Below are positions 28,757 to 37,710 of a DNA stretch of 64,000 nt, in pieces. Under the pieces are notes generated by a model. The model was not told the origin of the DNA. It did not search any database and saw only the letters and a list, made by a program, of their open reading frames with translations. The stretch's first letter is position 1. Each line of letters begins with the position of its first letter. The stretch comes from Zoogloea sp041908905. Lineage in GTDB: Bacteria > Pseudomonadota > Gammaproteobacteria > Burkholderiales > Rhodocyclaceae. The translations under genes were made by a program, and so were the position numbers. The DNA is taken from the NCBI RefSeq assembly GCF_041908905.1, contig NZ_JAYREK010000020.1:1-64000 (forward strand). Direction: 5' to 3'.

Positions 28757-31450
28757 ATGTCCGAACAGCCCACGGCCCTGCCCCAGCCCATCCTCGACGC
28801 CCTTTCCTGCTCGCGCTTCCTGCGCCGCCAGCTCGACAGCCGCAGCTGGCTCGCCCCGCGCCTCGCCGCGAGCATCGCCGCGCCCCTCGACGCCACCGCG
28901 CTGCGCGACTTCCTGCGCGACGAGAAGATCGACGACAACACCCTCAAGCCGGTGCTGCGCCGGCTGCGCGCCTGGGTCATCTGCCACGTGATGGTGCGCG
29001 ACCTGGCCGGCCTCGCCAGCCTCGCCGAGGTCACCGAGACGATGACCCTGCTCGCCGACATCGCCGTCGAGACCGCCCACGACATCCTGCGCGACCAGCT
29101 GATCGCCCGCCACGGCATACCGCTGTCGGCCGACGGCCGCGAGCAGGAGTTCATCATCATCGGCATGGGCAAGCTCGGCGGCCGGGAGCTCAACGTCTCC
29201 TCGGACATCGACCTGATCTACGTCTATCCCGAGGACGGCAGCACCGCCGGCCCCAAGATCATCGACAACTTCGAGTTCTTCACCAAGCTCGGCCGCGGCA
29301 TCATCCAGGCCCTCAACGACCTCACCGGCGACGGCCAGGTGTTCCGGGTCGACATGCGCCTGCGCCCCAACGGCGACTCCGGCCCGCTGGTGGCCAGCTT
29401 CGACATGCTCGAGAACTACTTCATCACCCAGGGCCGCGAGTGGGAGCGCTACGCCTGGATCAAGGCTCGCGTGATGACCGGCATCCGCAGCGCCGAGCTG
29501 GCCGACATCGCCCGCCCCTTCATCTTCCGCAAGTACCTCGACTTCGGCGCCATCAACGCCATGCGCGACCTGCACGCCCAGATCCGCCGCGAGGTGGCGC
29601 GCAAGGACATGGCCAACAACGTCAAGCTCGGCCCCGGCGGCATCCGCGAGATCGAGTTCCTGGCCCAGGTCTTCCAGCTGATCCGCGGCGGGCGCGACAC
29701 CTCGCTGCAGATCAAGCCCACCCTCAAGGTGCTCGACCGCCTCGCCGAGCGCGGCATCATCACCCGCGAGGCCGAGCAGCAGCTGGCCGCCGCCTACGAC
29801 CTCCTGCGCCGCGTCGAGCACCGCCTGCAATACCTCGACGACGCCCAGACCCACAACCTGCCGGGCAGCCCCGACGACCAGGCGCTGATCGCCCGCGGCA
29901 TGGGCTTCGACACCTACGACGCCCTGCTGGCCGAGCTCAACCGCCACCGGGAGATCGTCGGCAGGCACTTCGACACCGTCTTCGGCGACCCCACCGAGGA
30001 GGGCCACAGCCTCGACGAGCTGTGGGCCTGCGCCGCCGATGAAGAACGCAGCGCCGAAGAATTCCGCCGCCTCGGCTACCCCGACGCCGCCGCCGCCGCC
30101 CGCCGCCTCGCCGCCGCCAAGAACGGCAGCCGCTACCAGCAGATGCCGCCGGGCATCCGGATGCGCTTCGACCCGCTGATCCCGCGGGTCGTCGAGGCCG
30201 CCGCCGAGACCGCCGACCCCAACGCCACCTTCGAGCGCCTGCTCGACCTGCTCGACGCCATCAGCCGGCGCGGCTCCTACCTGGCCCTGCTGCAGCAGTA
30301 CCCGCAGACGGTGCACAAGGTGGCCGAGCTGGTCGGCGCCTCCAGCTGGGCCGCCCAGTTCCTCAACCGCCACCCGATCCTCCTCGACGAAGCCCTCGAC
30401 CCGCGCCTGCTCGAGGAAGAACTCGACCTGCCCGCCTTCCGGGCCGAGCTGGCCCGCGCCCTCGACGAGATCGAGCCCGACATGGAACGCCAGATGGACC
30501 TGATGCGCGAGCAGCACCACGCCCAGGTGTTCCGCCTGCTCACCAAGGACATCGCCGGCAAGCTCACCGTCGAGCGCCACGCCGACTACCTGTCGGCCCT
30601 CGCCGACATCATCGTCGACCTCGCCGTGGCGATGTGCTGGCGCAAGATCAAGAACCGCCACCGGGACGATCCGAAGTTCGCGGTGCTGGCCTACGGCAAG
30701 CTCGGCGGCAAGGAACTCGGCTACGCCTCCGACCTCGACATGGTCTTCGTCCATGACGACGACGCCCCCGAGGCCGCCGAGCTGTACACCCGCCTCGGCC
30801 AGCGCACCAACACCTGGCTGTCGGCCCAGACCCCGGCCGGCCAGCTCTTCGAGACCGACCTGCGCCTGCGCCCCAACGGCGACGCCGGCCTGATGGTGGT
30901 GTCCCTCGAAGCCTTCCGCCAGTACCAGCTCGAGAACGCCTGGGTGTGGGAACACCAGGCCCTCACCCGCGCCCGCTTCTGCGCCGGCGACCGGGAGATC
31001 GGCGCCAGGTTCGAGGCCATCCGCTGCGAAGTCCTGCGCCAGCCGCGCGACCTCGCCAAGCTGCGCGAGGAGGTGCTGGCGATGCGCCAGCGCATGGTCG
31101 ACGCCCACCCCAACAAGACCGGGCTGTTCGACCTCAAGCACGACCGTGGCGGCCTGATCGACGTGGAGTTCATCGTGCAGTACCTCGTGCTCGGCCACGC
31201 CCACCGGCACGCCAGCCTCACCGGCAACCTGGGCAACATCGCGCTGCTCGGGATGGCCGGCGAGCTGGGCCTGATCCCGGCCGAAGCCGCCGCGGCGGTG
31301 GCCGACAGCTACCGCGAATACCGCCGCCTGCAGCACGGCCTGCGCCTCAACAACCAGCCCTCGCGGGTGCCCCACGAGCAGGTCGCCGCCATGGCAGAGG
31401 GCGTGCGGCAGCTCTGGAACCAGGTTTTCGACGACCACCTCGCGGCCTGA
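28757..31450 (+). CDS. glnE: Bifunctional glutamine synthetase adenylyltransferase/adenylyl-removing enzyme
   Basis: GlnE switches glutamine synthetase off by adenylylation and on again by phosphorolysis, under PII control. The 897-residue protein has the two nucleotidyltransferase domains. The N-terminal adenylyl-removing domain has GMGKLGGRELNVSSDIDLIY near residue 135. The C-terminal transferase domain has YGKLGGKELGYASDLDMVFV near residue 643. The length is a little under E. coli GlnE (946). A TTGACG at 28681 might mark its promoter, but the -10 is weak. A hairpin without a T tract follows at 31465-31484. Confidence 0.95.
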   Translation: MSEQPTALPQPILDALSCSRFLRRQLDSRSWLAPRLAASIAAPLDATALRDFLRDEKIDDNTLKPVLRRLRAWVICHVMVRDLAGLASLAEVTETMTLLADIAVETAHDILRDQLIARHGIPLSADGREQEFIIIGMGKLGGRELNVSSDIDLIYVYPEDGSTAGPKIIDNFEFFTKLGRGIIQALNDLTGDGQVFRVDMRLRPNGDSGPLVASFDMLENYFITQGREWERYAWIKARVMTGIRSAELADIARPFIFRKYLDFGAINAMRDLHAQIRREVARKDMANNVKLGPGGIREIEFLAQVFQLIRGGRDTSLQIKPTLKVLDRLAERGIITREAEQQLAAAYDLLRRVEHRLQYLDDAQTHNLPGSPDDQALIARGMGFDTYDALLAELNRHREIVGRHFDTVFGDPTEEGHSLDELWACAADEERSAEEFRRLGYPDAAAAARRLAAAKNGSRYQQMPPGIRMRFDPLIPRVVEAAAETADPNATFERLLDLLDAISRRGSYLALLQQYPQTVHKVAELVGASSWAAQFLNRHPILLDEALDPRLLEEELDLPAFRAELARALDEIEPDMERQMDLMREQHHAQVFRLLTKDIAGKLTVERHADYLSALADIIVDLAVAMCWRKIKNRHRDDPKFAVLAYGKLGGKELGYASDLDMVFVHDDDAPEAAELYTRLGQRTNTWLSAQTPAGQLFETDLRLRPNGDAGLMVVSLEAFRQYQLENAWVWEHQALTRARFCAGDREIGARFEAIRCEVLRQPRDLAKLREEVLAMRQRMVDAHPNKTGLFDLKHDRGGLIDVEFIVQYLVLGHAHRHASLTGNLGNIALLGMAGELGLIPAEAAAAVADSYREYRRLQHGLRLNNQPSRVPHEQVAAMAEGVRQLWNQVFDDHLAA

Positions 31451-31700
31451 CCGGACCGGCGGACGGCGGGCAGCAGCGCCCGCCGCCCGCCGGAGCACAG
31501 CCCACCGCAGGTCAAAAAAGTCAACACAAGCCCCCCCCAAACCCGTACAATCCGCCAACCGTGCGCCTGCCAATCAGCGCACCGGCCTATTTTTTTCATT
31601 CGTTTCGTCCGATCCCCCCGATCGCGAAATCTCGTTGCGCCCGCCCCGATTGGTGCCGCTCCCCGTGAGCGGTCAGGCCGTCGCAGGAGCACACAATCCC

Positions 31701-33449
31701 ATGACTCAAGCCGAATCCGCTGCGCAGGCAGCGGTTGCGATCAGCTTTTCCGATCTCGCCCTCAGCGAACCCATCCAGCGCGCCATCGCCGAAACCGGCT
31801 ACACCGCGCCCACCCCGATCCAGGCCCAGGCCATTCCGCAGGTACTCGCCGGTGGCGACCTGATGGCCGCCGCCCAGACCGGCACCGGCAAGACCGCCGG
31901 CTTCACGCTGCCGATCCTGCACCTTCTCTCCGAGGCCCACGCCCACAACCAGAAGGCCGGCCGGCCGCGCTGCCTGATCCTCACCCCGACCCGCGAACTC
32001 GCGGCCCAGGTCGAGGAATCCGTGCAGACCTACGGCAAGCACCTCCCGCTCACCTCGATGGTGATGTTCGGCGGCGTCGCCATCAACCCGCAGATCACCC
32101 GGCTCAAGAAACGCGTCGACATCCTCGTCGCCACCCCGGGCCGCCTGCTCGACCACAACACCCAGGGCACCATCGACCTCTCGGGCGTCGAGATCCTGGT
32201 GCTCGACGAAGCCGACCGCATGCTCGACATGGGCTTCATCCGCGACATCAAGAAGATCCTCGCGCTGCTGCCCAAGAAGCGCCAGAACCTGCTGTTCTCG
32301 GCCACCTTCTCCGACGAGATCAAGGCCCTCGCCGACGGCCTGCTGCACAAGCCCGGCTTCGTCGAGGTCGCCCGCCGCAACACCGCCTCCGAGCTGGTGC
32401 AGCAGTCGGTGCACCTCTGCCCGCAGAAGCAGAAGCGCGAGCTGCTCGCCTTCCTGATCAACAAGCACCAGTGGTTCCAGGTGCTGGTGTTCACCCGCAC
32501 CAAGCACGGCGCCAACAAGCTCGCCGAATACCTCGGCAAGCACGGCATCCCGTCCGCGGCGATCCACGGCAACAAGAGCCAGTCGGCGCGCACCCGCGCG
32601 CTGGCCGACTTCAAGGACGCCAAGCTGCAGGTGCTGGTCGCCACCGACATCGCCGCCCGCGGCCTCGACATCGACCAGCTGCCCCAGGTGGTCAACTTCG
32701 AGCTGCCCAACGTGCCCGAAGACTACGTGCACCGCATCGGCCGCACCGGCCGTGCCGGCGCGTCCGGCGCCGCCGTGTCGCTCGTCGACCGCGAGGAGCT
32801 GCCGCTCCTGAAGGACATCGAGCGCCTCATGAAGCGCCTGATCGAGAAAGTCGAGGTGCCCGACTTCGTGCCCTCCGCCGCGCCGCAGGAATCCGACGAG
32901 CGCCCGCCCCGCGAACCCCGCCCGGCCCACCAGGGCAAGCGCGGCGAACGGGAACGCCGCGAGCAGAAGCCGGCCCAGGCCGAGGCTAGCCGCCAGGGCA
33001 AGCCCCAGGGCCAGAAACCCGCCCAGGGCCAGGGCCGCCCGCAGCAGGCCCAGAAGCAGGGTCAAGGGCAAGGCCAGGGTCAGCCGCGCAGCGGTAAACC
33101 CCAGGGCCAGGCAGCCGGCGGCCAGGGCATCGAGCGCGGCAACCGCGCCCAGCCCGAGCGTCGCCCGGGCGGCCGCGACACGGATGACGACTTCGGCAAC
33201 CGCGTCGATTACCAGTCCCGCCACAAGTCGCCCTACCGGGATCCGGACGCACCCCGCGGCGGCGGCCATCGCCACGGCAACGCCAGCGGCAACGGCGGCA
33301 ACCCCAACCGCGGCACGCCCGCGGCCCTCGAGGAAGCCCGCCGCCAGCCGGTCACCCTGACCGGCCGTCGCCCGGGAGAGGCCAAGCCGGCCCTCTTCAG
33401 CAGCCCCCGCGGCGGCCAGGGCGGCAACGGGGGCAACGGCAACCGCTGA
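31701..33449 (+). CDS. rhlE: ATP-dependent DEAD-box RNA helicase RhlE
   Basis: This 582-residue RNA helicase has the complete motif set: Q motif FSDLALSEPIQRAI, Walker A AQTGTGKT near residue 58, PTRELA, DEAD in VLDEADRMLDMGF near 170, SAT, and HRIGRTGR. From about residue 400 a basic, Gln/Gly/Pro-rich low-complexity tail (GQKPAQGQGRPQQAQ-like) runs to the end. Such tails bind RNA and favour condensates. AGGAG precedes the ATG at 31701. A 250-base untranslated stretch with a TACAAT at 31546 lies upstream. The long leader is reminiscent of cold-inducible helicases, which is inference. Confidence 0.93.
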   Translation: MTQAESAAQAAVAISFSDLALSEPIQRAIAETGYTAPTPIQAQAIPQVLAGGDLMAAAQTGTGKTAGFTLPILHLLSEAHAHNQKAGRPRCLILTPTRELAAQVEESVQTYGKHLPLTSMVMFGGVAINPQITRLKKRVDILVATPGRLLDHNTQGTIDLSGVEILVLDEADRMLDMGFIRDIKKILALLPKKRQNLLFSATFSDEIKALADGLLHKPGFVEVARRNTASELVQQSVHLCPQKQKRELLAFLINKHQWFQVLVFTRTKHGANKLAEYLGKHGIPSAAIHGNKSQSARTRALADFKDAKLQVLVATDIAARGLDIDQLPQVVNFELPNVPEDYVHRIGRTGRAGASGAAVSLVDREELPLLKDIERLMKRLIEKVEVPDFVPSAAPQESDERPPREPRPAHQGKRGERERREQKPAQAEASRQGKPQGQKPAQGQGRPQQAQKQGQGQGQGQPRSGKPQGQAAGGQGIERGNRAQPERRPGGRDTDDDFGNRVDYQSRHKSPYRDPDAPRGGGHRHGNASGNGGNPNRGTPAALEEARRQPVTLTGRRPGEAKPALFSSPRGGQGGNGGNGNR

Positions 33450-33485
33450 TGTGCTCCTGATGCGCCCCTGAACCGGCTCATCATC

Positions 33486-33515
33486 AGGCCCGCCTGCTCC
33501 CCGGGCGGGCCTTTT
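33486..33515 (+). terminator. Intrinsic terminator after rhlE
   Basis: A nine-base-pair perfect stem AGGCCCGCC/GGCGGGCCT (33486-33494 and 33504-33512) is followed by TTTCGTTT. It lies 37 bases after the rhlE stop and is a clear rho-independent terminator. Confidence 0.85.
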
Positions 33516-33545
33516 CGTTTCATGGGCCCCTGCACGGGGCCTCGC

Positions 33546-33842
33546 TTACGGCTGGAGCGAGGTCGGGCTCTGCACGACCACCACCACCGGCGCGGGCGTG
33601 CGGGCGTATAACGTTGGGGCGGGTGTATGGTGGGGGCGGGGGGCGGGGGGGCTGCCGGCGAAGACCAACAAGACCACCACCACCGGCGCGGCCTTGCGGC
33701 CGTCAACCTTGGCACGGGGAGAATCGAGGCGGCCGGGCTCGGCCTGCATGCCGACGACGACCATCACCCCACCGAGGAGCAGGCCGACCAGGAAGGACTT
33801 GAGACGCACCGCGAGGCGGCTGGAATTATTACGGGTGGACAT
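33546..33842 (-). CDS. Hypothetical small membrane protein with repeated APVVVV segment
   Basis: The 98-residue frame from the ATG at 33842 starts basic (STRNNSSRLAVRLKSF) and has one membrane helix (LVGLLLGGVMVVVGM, residues 18-32). Then comes a low-complexity region where AAPVVVV and PAPVVVVV occur twice. A GTG at 33851 is an alternative start. The C-terminal third contains a 96-base insertion-like duplication, so the original protein may have been about 66 residues. No strong ribosome binding site is visible. It was not recognised; coding status is moderately supported. Confidence 0.45.
   Translation of the reverse strand: MSTRNNSSRLAVRLKSFLVGLLLGGVMVVVGMQAEPGRLDSPRAKVDGRKAAPVVVVLLVFAGSPPAPRPHHTPAPTLYARTPAPVVVVVQSPTSLQP
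33576..33691. repeat. 20-bp direct repeats flanking a G-run tract
   Basis: The 20 bases starting GACCACCACC at 33576-33595 recur exactly at 33672-33691, 96 bases apart. Between them the plus strand has five G runs of 3-7 bases (33616-33651), a G-quadruplex-type sequence. The spacing is a multiple of three, so the minus-strand frame is kept. Confidence 0.85.
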
Positions 33843-33868
33843 TTTTGGCACTCGACTTGGTCAAAATC

Positions 33869-33884
33869 TATAACTTTAGTTATA
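33869..33884. promoter_or_regulatory. Perfect 16-bp dyad upstream of the ftsH paralogue
   Basis: TATAAC, TTTA, GTTATA forms a six-base-pair palindrome with a four-base spacer in an AT-rich patch. It sits between the small membrane protein gene and the FtsH gene and may be an operator for either. A related sequence occurs in the cysB-tauE intergenic region. Confidence 0.4.
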
Positions 33885-34040
33885 CGCCCCTCAGACCCGA
33901 TTACCCGTGATGGGTTTCGCGGCAAAGGAGGTCGCACCCTGGTCGGAATGCACGGCGCCCGATCCGGGCGCCCTGCGGGCTTGAAGCCGGCCGGCCCGCC
34001 CCCACATGGGAAGCATTCTCATCGCACAGGCGCAACCCCC

Positions 34041-35858
34041 ATGCAGAAAAAACTCCAGTTCAGCCTGTGGTATTTCGTCTTCGCCCTGTTCGCGATCTTC
34101 ACCCTGCACGACCTGTGGGTGCAGATGCGCACCGTCGAACCCGTGCCCTACAGCGAGTTCCAGCGCATGGTGAAGGACGGCGAGGTGAGCGAGATCGCGA
34201 TCACCGACAACACCATCCAGGGCACCCTCAAGAAACCCCTCGCCGACGGCCGCCAGAAGTTCGTCACCACCCGGGTGGATCCGGCGCTGGCCAGGGAGCT
34301 GTCCCAGTACGACGTCAAGTTCACCGGCCTGGCCGAGAACACCCTGCTGCGCGACATCCTCGGCTGGGTGCTGCCGGCGGTCATCTTCGTGGGGATCTGG
34401 ATCTTCGCGATGCGCAAGTTCGCCGGCAAGCAGGGCATGGGCGGCGGCTTCATGAACCTGGGCAAGAGCAAGGCCAAGGTGTATGTCGAGGCCGACACCG
34501 GCGTGAGCTTCGAGGACGTGGCCGGCGTGGACGAGGCCAAGGACGAGCTGAAGGAGGTCGTCGGCTTCCTGAAAGACCCGAAGAGCTACGGCCGCCTCGG
34601 CGGGCGGGTGCCCAAGGGCGTGCTGCTGGTCGGCCCGCCGGGCACCGGCAAGACCCTGCTCGCCAAGGCCGTGGCCGGCGAGGCGGGCGTGCCCTTCTTC
34701 TCGATCTCCGGCTCGGAGTTCGTCGAGATGTTCGTGGGGGTCGGCGCCGCGCGGGTGCGCGACCTCTTCGAGCAGGCCCGCGCCAAGGCGCCGGCGATCA
34801 TCTTCATCGACGAGCTCGACGCCATGGGCCGCGCCCGCGGCGCCTTCGCGATGGGTGGCCACGACGAGAAGGAACAGACCCTCAACCAGCTGCTGGTCGA
34901 GCTCGACGGCTTTGATTCGTCCTCCGGCCTGGTGCTGCTGGCCGCCACCAACCGCCCCGAGGTGCTCGACCCGGCCCTGCTGCGGGCCGGCCGCTTCGAC
35001 CGGCAGGTGCTGGTGGACCGCCCGGACAAAAAAGGCCGCGTGGCGATCCTGCAGGTGCACATGAAGAAGATCACCCTCGCCCCGGGGCTCGACGCCGAGC
35101 AGGTGGCGGCGCTGACGCCGGGTTTCTCTGGCGCCGACCTGGCCAACCTGTGCAACGAGGCAGCCCTGGTGGCCACCCGCCGCAATGGCGACGACGTGAC
35201 GCTGCGGGACTTCACCGTGGCCGTCGAGCGCATCGTGGCCGGCCTCGAGAAGAAGAACCGCGTCCTCAACGAGCACGAGCGCACCGTCGTCGCCTACCAC
35301 GAGATGGGCCACGCGCTGGTGGCGATGGGGCTGCCGGGCACCGACCCGGTGCACAAGATCAGCATCATCCCGCGGGGGGTCGGCGCGCTGGGCTACACCA
35401 TCCAGCGCCCCACCGAGGACCGCTTCCTGATGACCCGCGCCGAGCTCGAGAACAAGATGGCGGTGCTGCTCGGCGGCCGCGCAGCGGAGCTGCTGATCTT
35501 CGGCGAAGTCTCCACCGGCGCCGCCGACGACCTGCAGCGGGTCACCGCCATCGCCCGCTCCATCGTGATGCGCTTCGGCATGCACGAGGCGCTCGGCAAC
35601 GTCGCCTACGACAGCGACAAGACTAACTTCCTCGGCCAGGCCGCGCCCCAGGCCCAGGAGCGCAGCTATTCCGAGGAGACCGCCCGCGAGATCGACTGTG
35701 CGGTGCGCGAGATCGTCGCCCGGGCCTTCGAGCGGAGCAGCGCGATCCTCGCCTCGCGGCGCCCCCTCCTCGAAGAGAGCGCCCGCGACCTGCTCGCCCG
35801 CGAGACCCTCGACGAGGCGGATCTCAAGGCCATCCACGACCGGGCGACGGCCGGCTAG
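34041..35858 (+). CDS. FtsH-family ATP-dependent zinc metalloprotease (paralogue)
   Basis: This is a membrane-anchored AAA+ protease of 605 residues. There are two membrane helices (about 6-24 and 109-128) around a small periplasmic domain. AAA motifs are Walker A GPPGTGKT near residue 197, Walker B IIFIDELDAMG, and the second region of homology ATNRPEVLDPALLRAGRFDR. The zinc site is HEMGH at about 420-424 instead of the usual HEAGH, with the third ligand Asp in GAADDLQR. The main ftsH normally sits with rlmE/folP, so this is probably a second, divergent FtsH. The ATG has no strong ribosome binding site. Confidence 0.88.
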   Translation: MQKKLQFSLWYFVFALFAIFTLHDLWVQMRTVEPVPYSEFQRMVKDGEVSEIAITDNTIQGTLKKPLADGRQKFVTTRVDPALARELSQYDVKFTGLAENTLLRDILGWVLPAVIFVGIWIFAMRKFAGKQGMGGGFMNLGKSKAKVYVEADTGVSFEDVAGVDEAKDELKEVVGFLKDPKSYGRLGGRVPKGVLLVGPPGTGKTLLAKAVAGEAGVPFFSISGSEFVEMFVGVGAARVRDLFEQARAKAPAIIFIDELDAMGRARGAFAMGGHDEKEQTLNQLLVELDGFDSSSGLVLLAATNRPEVLDPALLRAGRFDRQVLVDRPDKKGRVAILQVHMKKITLAPGLDAEQVAALTPGFSGADLANLCNEAALVATRRNGDDVTLRDFTVAVERIVAGLEKKNRVLNEHERTVVAYHEMGHALVAMGLPGTDPVHKISIIPRGVGALGYTIQRPTEDRFLMTRAELENKMAVLLGGRAAELLIFGEVSTGAADDLQRVTAIARSIVMRFGMHEALGNVAYDSDKTNFLGQAAPQAQERSYSEETAREIDCAVREIVARAFERSSAILASRRPLLEESARDLLARETLDEADLKAIHDRATAG

Positions 35859-35873
35859 GGTCGCCTTCGACCC

Positions 35874-35894
35874 AAGGCCCCGGCGCGGGGCCTT
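35874..35894 (+). terminator. Hairpin after the ftsH paralogue
   Basis: An eight-base-pair stem AAGGCCCC/GGGGCCTT with a five-base loop lies 15 bases after the stop. No T tract follows, so termination may be partial. It separates ftsH from the second glt operon. Confidence 0.5.
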
Positions 35895-35923
35895 GTCATC
35901 GGAGGCGCCGGCAGGGCTACAAT
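35893..35923 (+). promoter_or_regulatory. Possible sigma-70 promoter of gltI copy 2
   Basis: TTGTCA at 35893-35898 and TACAAT at 35918-35923 are separated by 19 bases, two more than ideal. The start of gltI is 50 bases downstream. No sigma-54 element (GG-N10-GC) was seen in the 114-base gap, although the nearby AauR-like regulator would act at such sites. Confidence 0.35.
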
Positions 35924-35972
35924 CAAGGGAAACATGCGCCTTTGCCCATCATTCCGTCCCGGAGGTATTGCC

Positions 35973-36872
35973 ATGCACCGTTTCCACCTGCCCGCCCTCG
36001 CCCTCCTCGCCAGCGCCACGCTCGTCGCCCAGCCGGCCGCCGCCCAGGAGTCGGCCACCCTCAGGAAGATCAAGGACAGCGGCACCATCTCCCTCGGTCA
36101 CCGGGAATCCTCCATCCCCTTCTCCTACTACGACGACAGGCAGCAGGTGGTCGGCTACAGCCATGAGCTGATGCTGAAGGTGGTCGATGCAGTGAAGGCC
36201 GAGCTCAAGCTGCCCAGCCTCGCCGTCAAGCTCACCCCGGTCACCTCCCAGAACCGCATCCCGCTGGTGCAGAACGGCACCGTCGACATCGAGTGCGGCT
36301 CCACCACCCACAACAAGGAGCGCGCCCAGCAGGTCGCCTTCTCGAACACCCTCTTCATCATCGGCACCCGCCTGATGACGAAGAAGGATTCCGGCATCCA
36401 GGACTTCCCCGACCTCGCCGGCAAGAACGTGGTCACCACCGCCGGCACCACCTCCGAGCGCCTCATCCGCAAGATGAACGACGACAGGAAGCTCGGCATG
36501 AAGATCATCTCCGCCAAGGACCACGGCGAATCCTTCCTGACCCTCGAGACCGGCCGCGCCGTGGCCTTCATGATGGACGACGCCCTGCTCTACGGCGAGA
36601 TGGCCAAGGCCAAGCGCCCCGGCGACTGGACCGTGGTCGGCACGCCCCAGAGCTTCGAGGCCTACGGCTGCATGATGCGCAAGGACGACCCGGGCTTCAA
36701 GAAAGTGGTCGACGCCGCCCTGGCCAGGGCCATGACCTCCGGCGAGGCCGAGGCGATCTACCGGAAGTGGTTCACCCAGCCCATCCCGCCCAAGGGCCTG
36801 AACCTCAACTTCCCGCTCTCCGAGGCCATGCAGAAGCTCTACAAGGCGCCCAACGACAAGGCCTTCGAATGA
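35973..36872 (+). CDS. gltI: Glutamate/aspartate ABC transporter substrate-binding protein (copy 2)
   Basis: This is the complete 299-residue periplasmic binding protein for glutamate and aspartate. The signal peptide runs to about residue 24 (LVAQPAAAQ/ESATL). The mature solute-binding domain follows, including SIPFSYYDDRQQVVGYSHEL and KLTPVTSQNRIPLVQNGTVD. GGAGG eight bases upstream selects the ATG at 35973 over the one at 35934. From codon 100 onward it is identical to the partial copy at the window start. A stem-loop separates it from gltJ. Confidence 0.96.
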   Translation: MHRFHLPALALLASATLVAQPAAAQESATLRKIKDSGTISLGHRESSIPFSYYDDRQQVVGYSHELMLKVVDAVKAELKLPSLAVKLTPVTSQNRIPLVQNGTVDIECGSTTHNKERAQQVAFSNTLFIIGTRLMTKKDSGIQDFPDLAGKNVVTTAGTTSERLIRKMNDDRKLGMKIISAKDHGESFLTLETGRAVAFMMDDALLYGEMAKAKRPGDWTVVGTPQSFEAYGCMMRKDDPGFKKVVDAALARAMTSGEAEAIYRKWFTQPIPPKGLNLNFPLSEAMQKLYKAPNDKAFE

Positions 36873-36878
36873 CGGCCG

Positions 36879-36911
36879 GCGGGGCGCGGGAGACGGCTCC
36901 CGGCGCCCCGC
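36879..36911 (+). promoter_or_regulatory. Intercistronic stem-loop between gltI and gltJ (copy 2)
   Basis: This is the same hairpin as at 611-643, with GC-rich arms and an ACGG loop. It is preserved exactly in both operons. Confidence 0.6.
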
Positions 36912-36968
36912 CCGGGGGCCCTCACGCCCCGCTCGTCGCCCACCCACTCCCCACTTTCCACCAACGCC

Positions 36969-37709
36969 ATGAGCTACCAATGGAACTGGGGCATCTTCCT
37001 CGCCCCCGCCGCCTCCGGCGACAGCACCTACCTGGGCTGGATGCTCTCCGGCCTGCAGGTGACCGTCGCCCTGTCCCTGTCGGCCTGGGTCGTCGCCCTC
37101 GCCCTCGGCAGCCTGATGGGCGTGCTGCGTACCGTGCCCAACCGCGGGCTCTCGGGGCTCGCCGCCACCTACGTCGAGGTCTTCCGCAACATCCCCCTGC
37201 TGGTGCAGCTCTTCATCTGGTACTTCGTGCTCCCCGAGCTGCTCCCCTTCGGCCTGGGCGACGCCTTCAAGCAGGACCTCGACCCCCTCACCCAGCAGTT
37301 CCTCTCGGCGATGCTGTGCCTCGCCTTCTTCACCAGCGCCCGCGTCTGCGAGCAGGTCCGCGCCGGCATCAACGCCCTGCCCCGCGGCCAGAAGAACGCC
37401 GGGCTGGCCCTGGGCTTCACCCTGCCCCAGACCTACCGCCACGTGCTCCTGCCGATGGCCTTCCGCCTGGTGGTGCCGCCGCTCACCTCCGAGTTCCTCA
37501 ACATCTTCAAGAACTCCGCCGTGTGCTCGACCATCGGCCTGCTGGAGCTCGCCGCCCAGGGCCGCCAGCTCGTCGACTACACCGCCCAGCCGTATGAGTC
37601 CTTCATCGCGGTCACGGTGCTCTACCTGCTGATCAATGTGGTGGTGATGACCCTGATGCGCGTGGTCGAGAACAAGACCCGCGTGCCGGGCTACCTGGGA
37701 GGGAAGTGA
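36969..37709 (+). CDS. gltJ: Glutamate/aspartate ABC transporter permease GltJ (copy 2)
   Basis: This is the 246-residue membrane subunit of the second importer, identical in protein and apparently in DNA to the gene at 701-1441. The ATPase-contact loop and membrane helices are as there. As in copy 1, no clear Shine-Dalgarno precedes the ATG, and translation may depend on readthrough past the hairpin. Confidence 0.95.
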   Translation: MSYQWNWGIFLAPAASGDSTYLGWMLSGLQVTVALSLSAWVVALALGSLMGVLRTVPNRGLSGLAATYVEVFRNIPLLVQLFIWYFVLPELLPFGLGDAFKQDLDPLTQQFLSAMLCLAFFTSARVCEQVRAGINALPRGQKNAGLALGFTLPQTYRHVLLPMAFRLVVPPLTSEFLNIFKNSAVCSTIGLLELAAQGRQLVDYTAQPYESFIAVTVLYLLINVVVMTLMRVVENKTRVPGYLGGK

Positions 37710-37710
37710 G

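Noticed and set aside
24820..30042. A very long open frame on the plus strand opposite yhdP and continuing into glnE
   Set aside because: It is a low-complexity shadow created by GC-rich codon bias opposite yhdP, and in its last part reads glnE in a wrong phase. It has no recognisable domain.
28691..31573. A 960-codon open frame on the minus strand opposite glnE
   Set aside because: The translation is Gly/Ala/Val/His-rich with no motif, and glnE on the other strand is complete with both catalytic domains.
35934..35972. An upstream ATG giving gltI 13 extra residues
   Set aside because: The ATG at 35973 has GGAGG at the right distance and starts a normal signal peptide.
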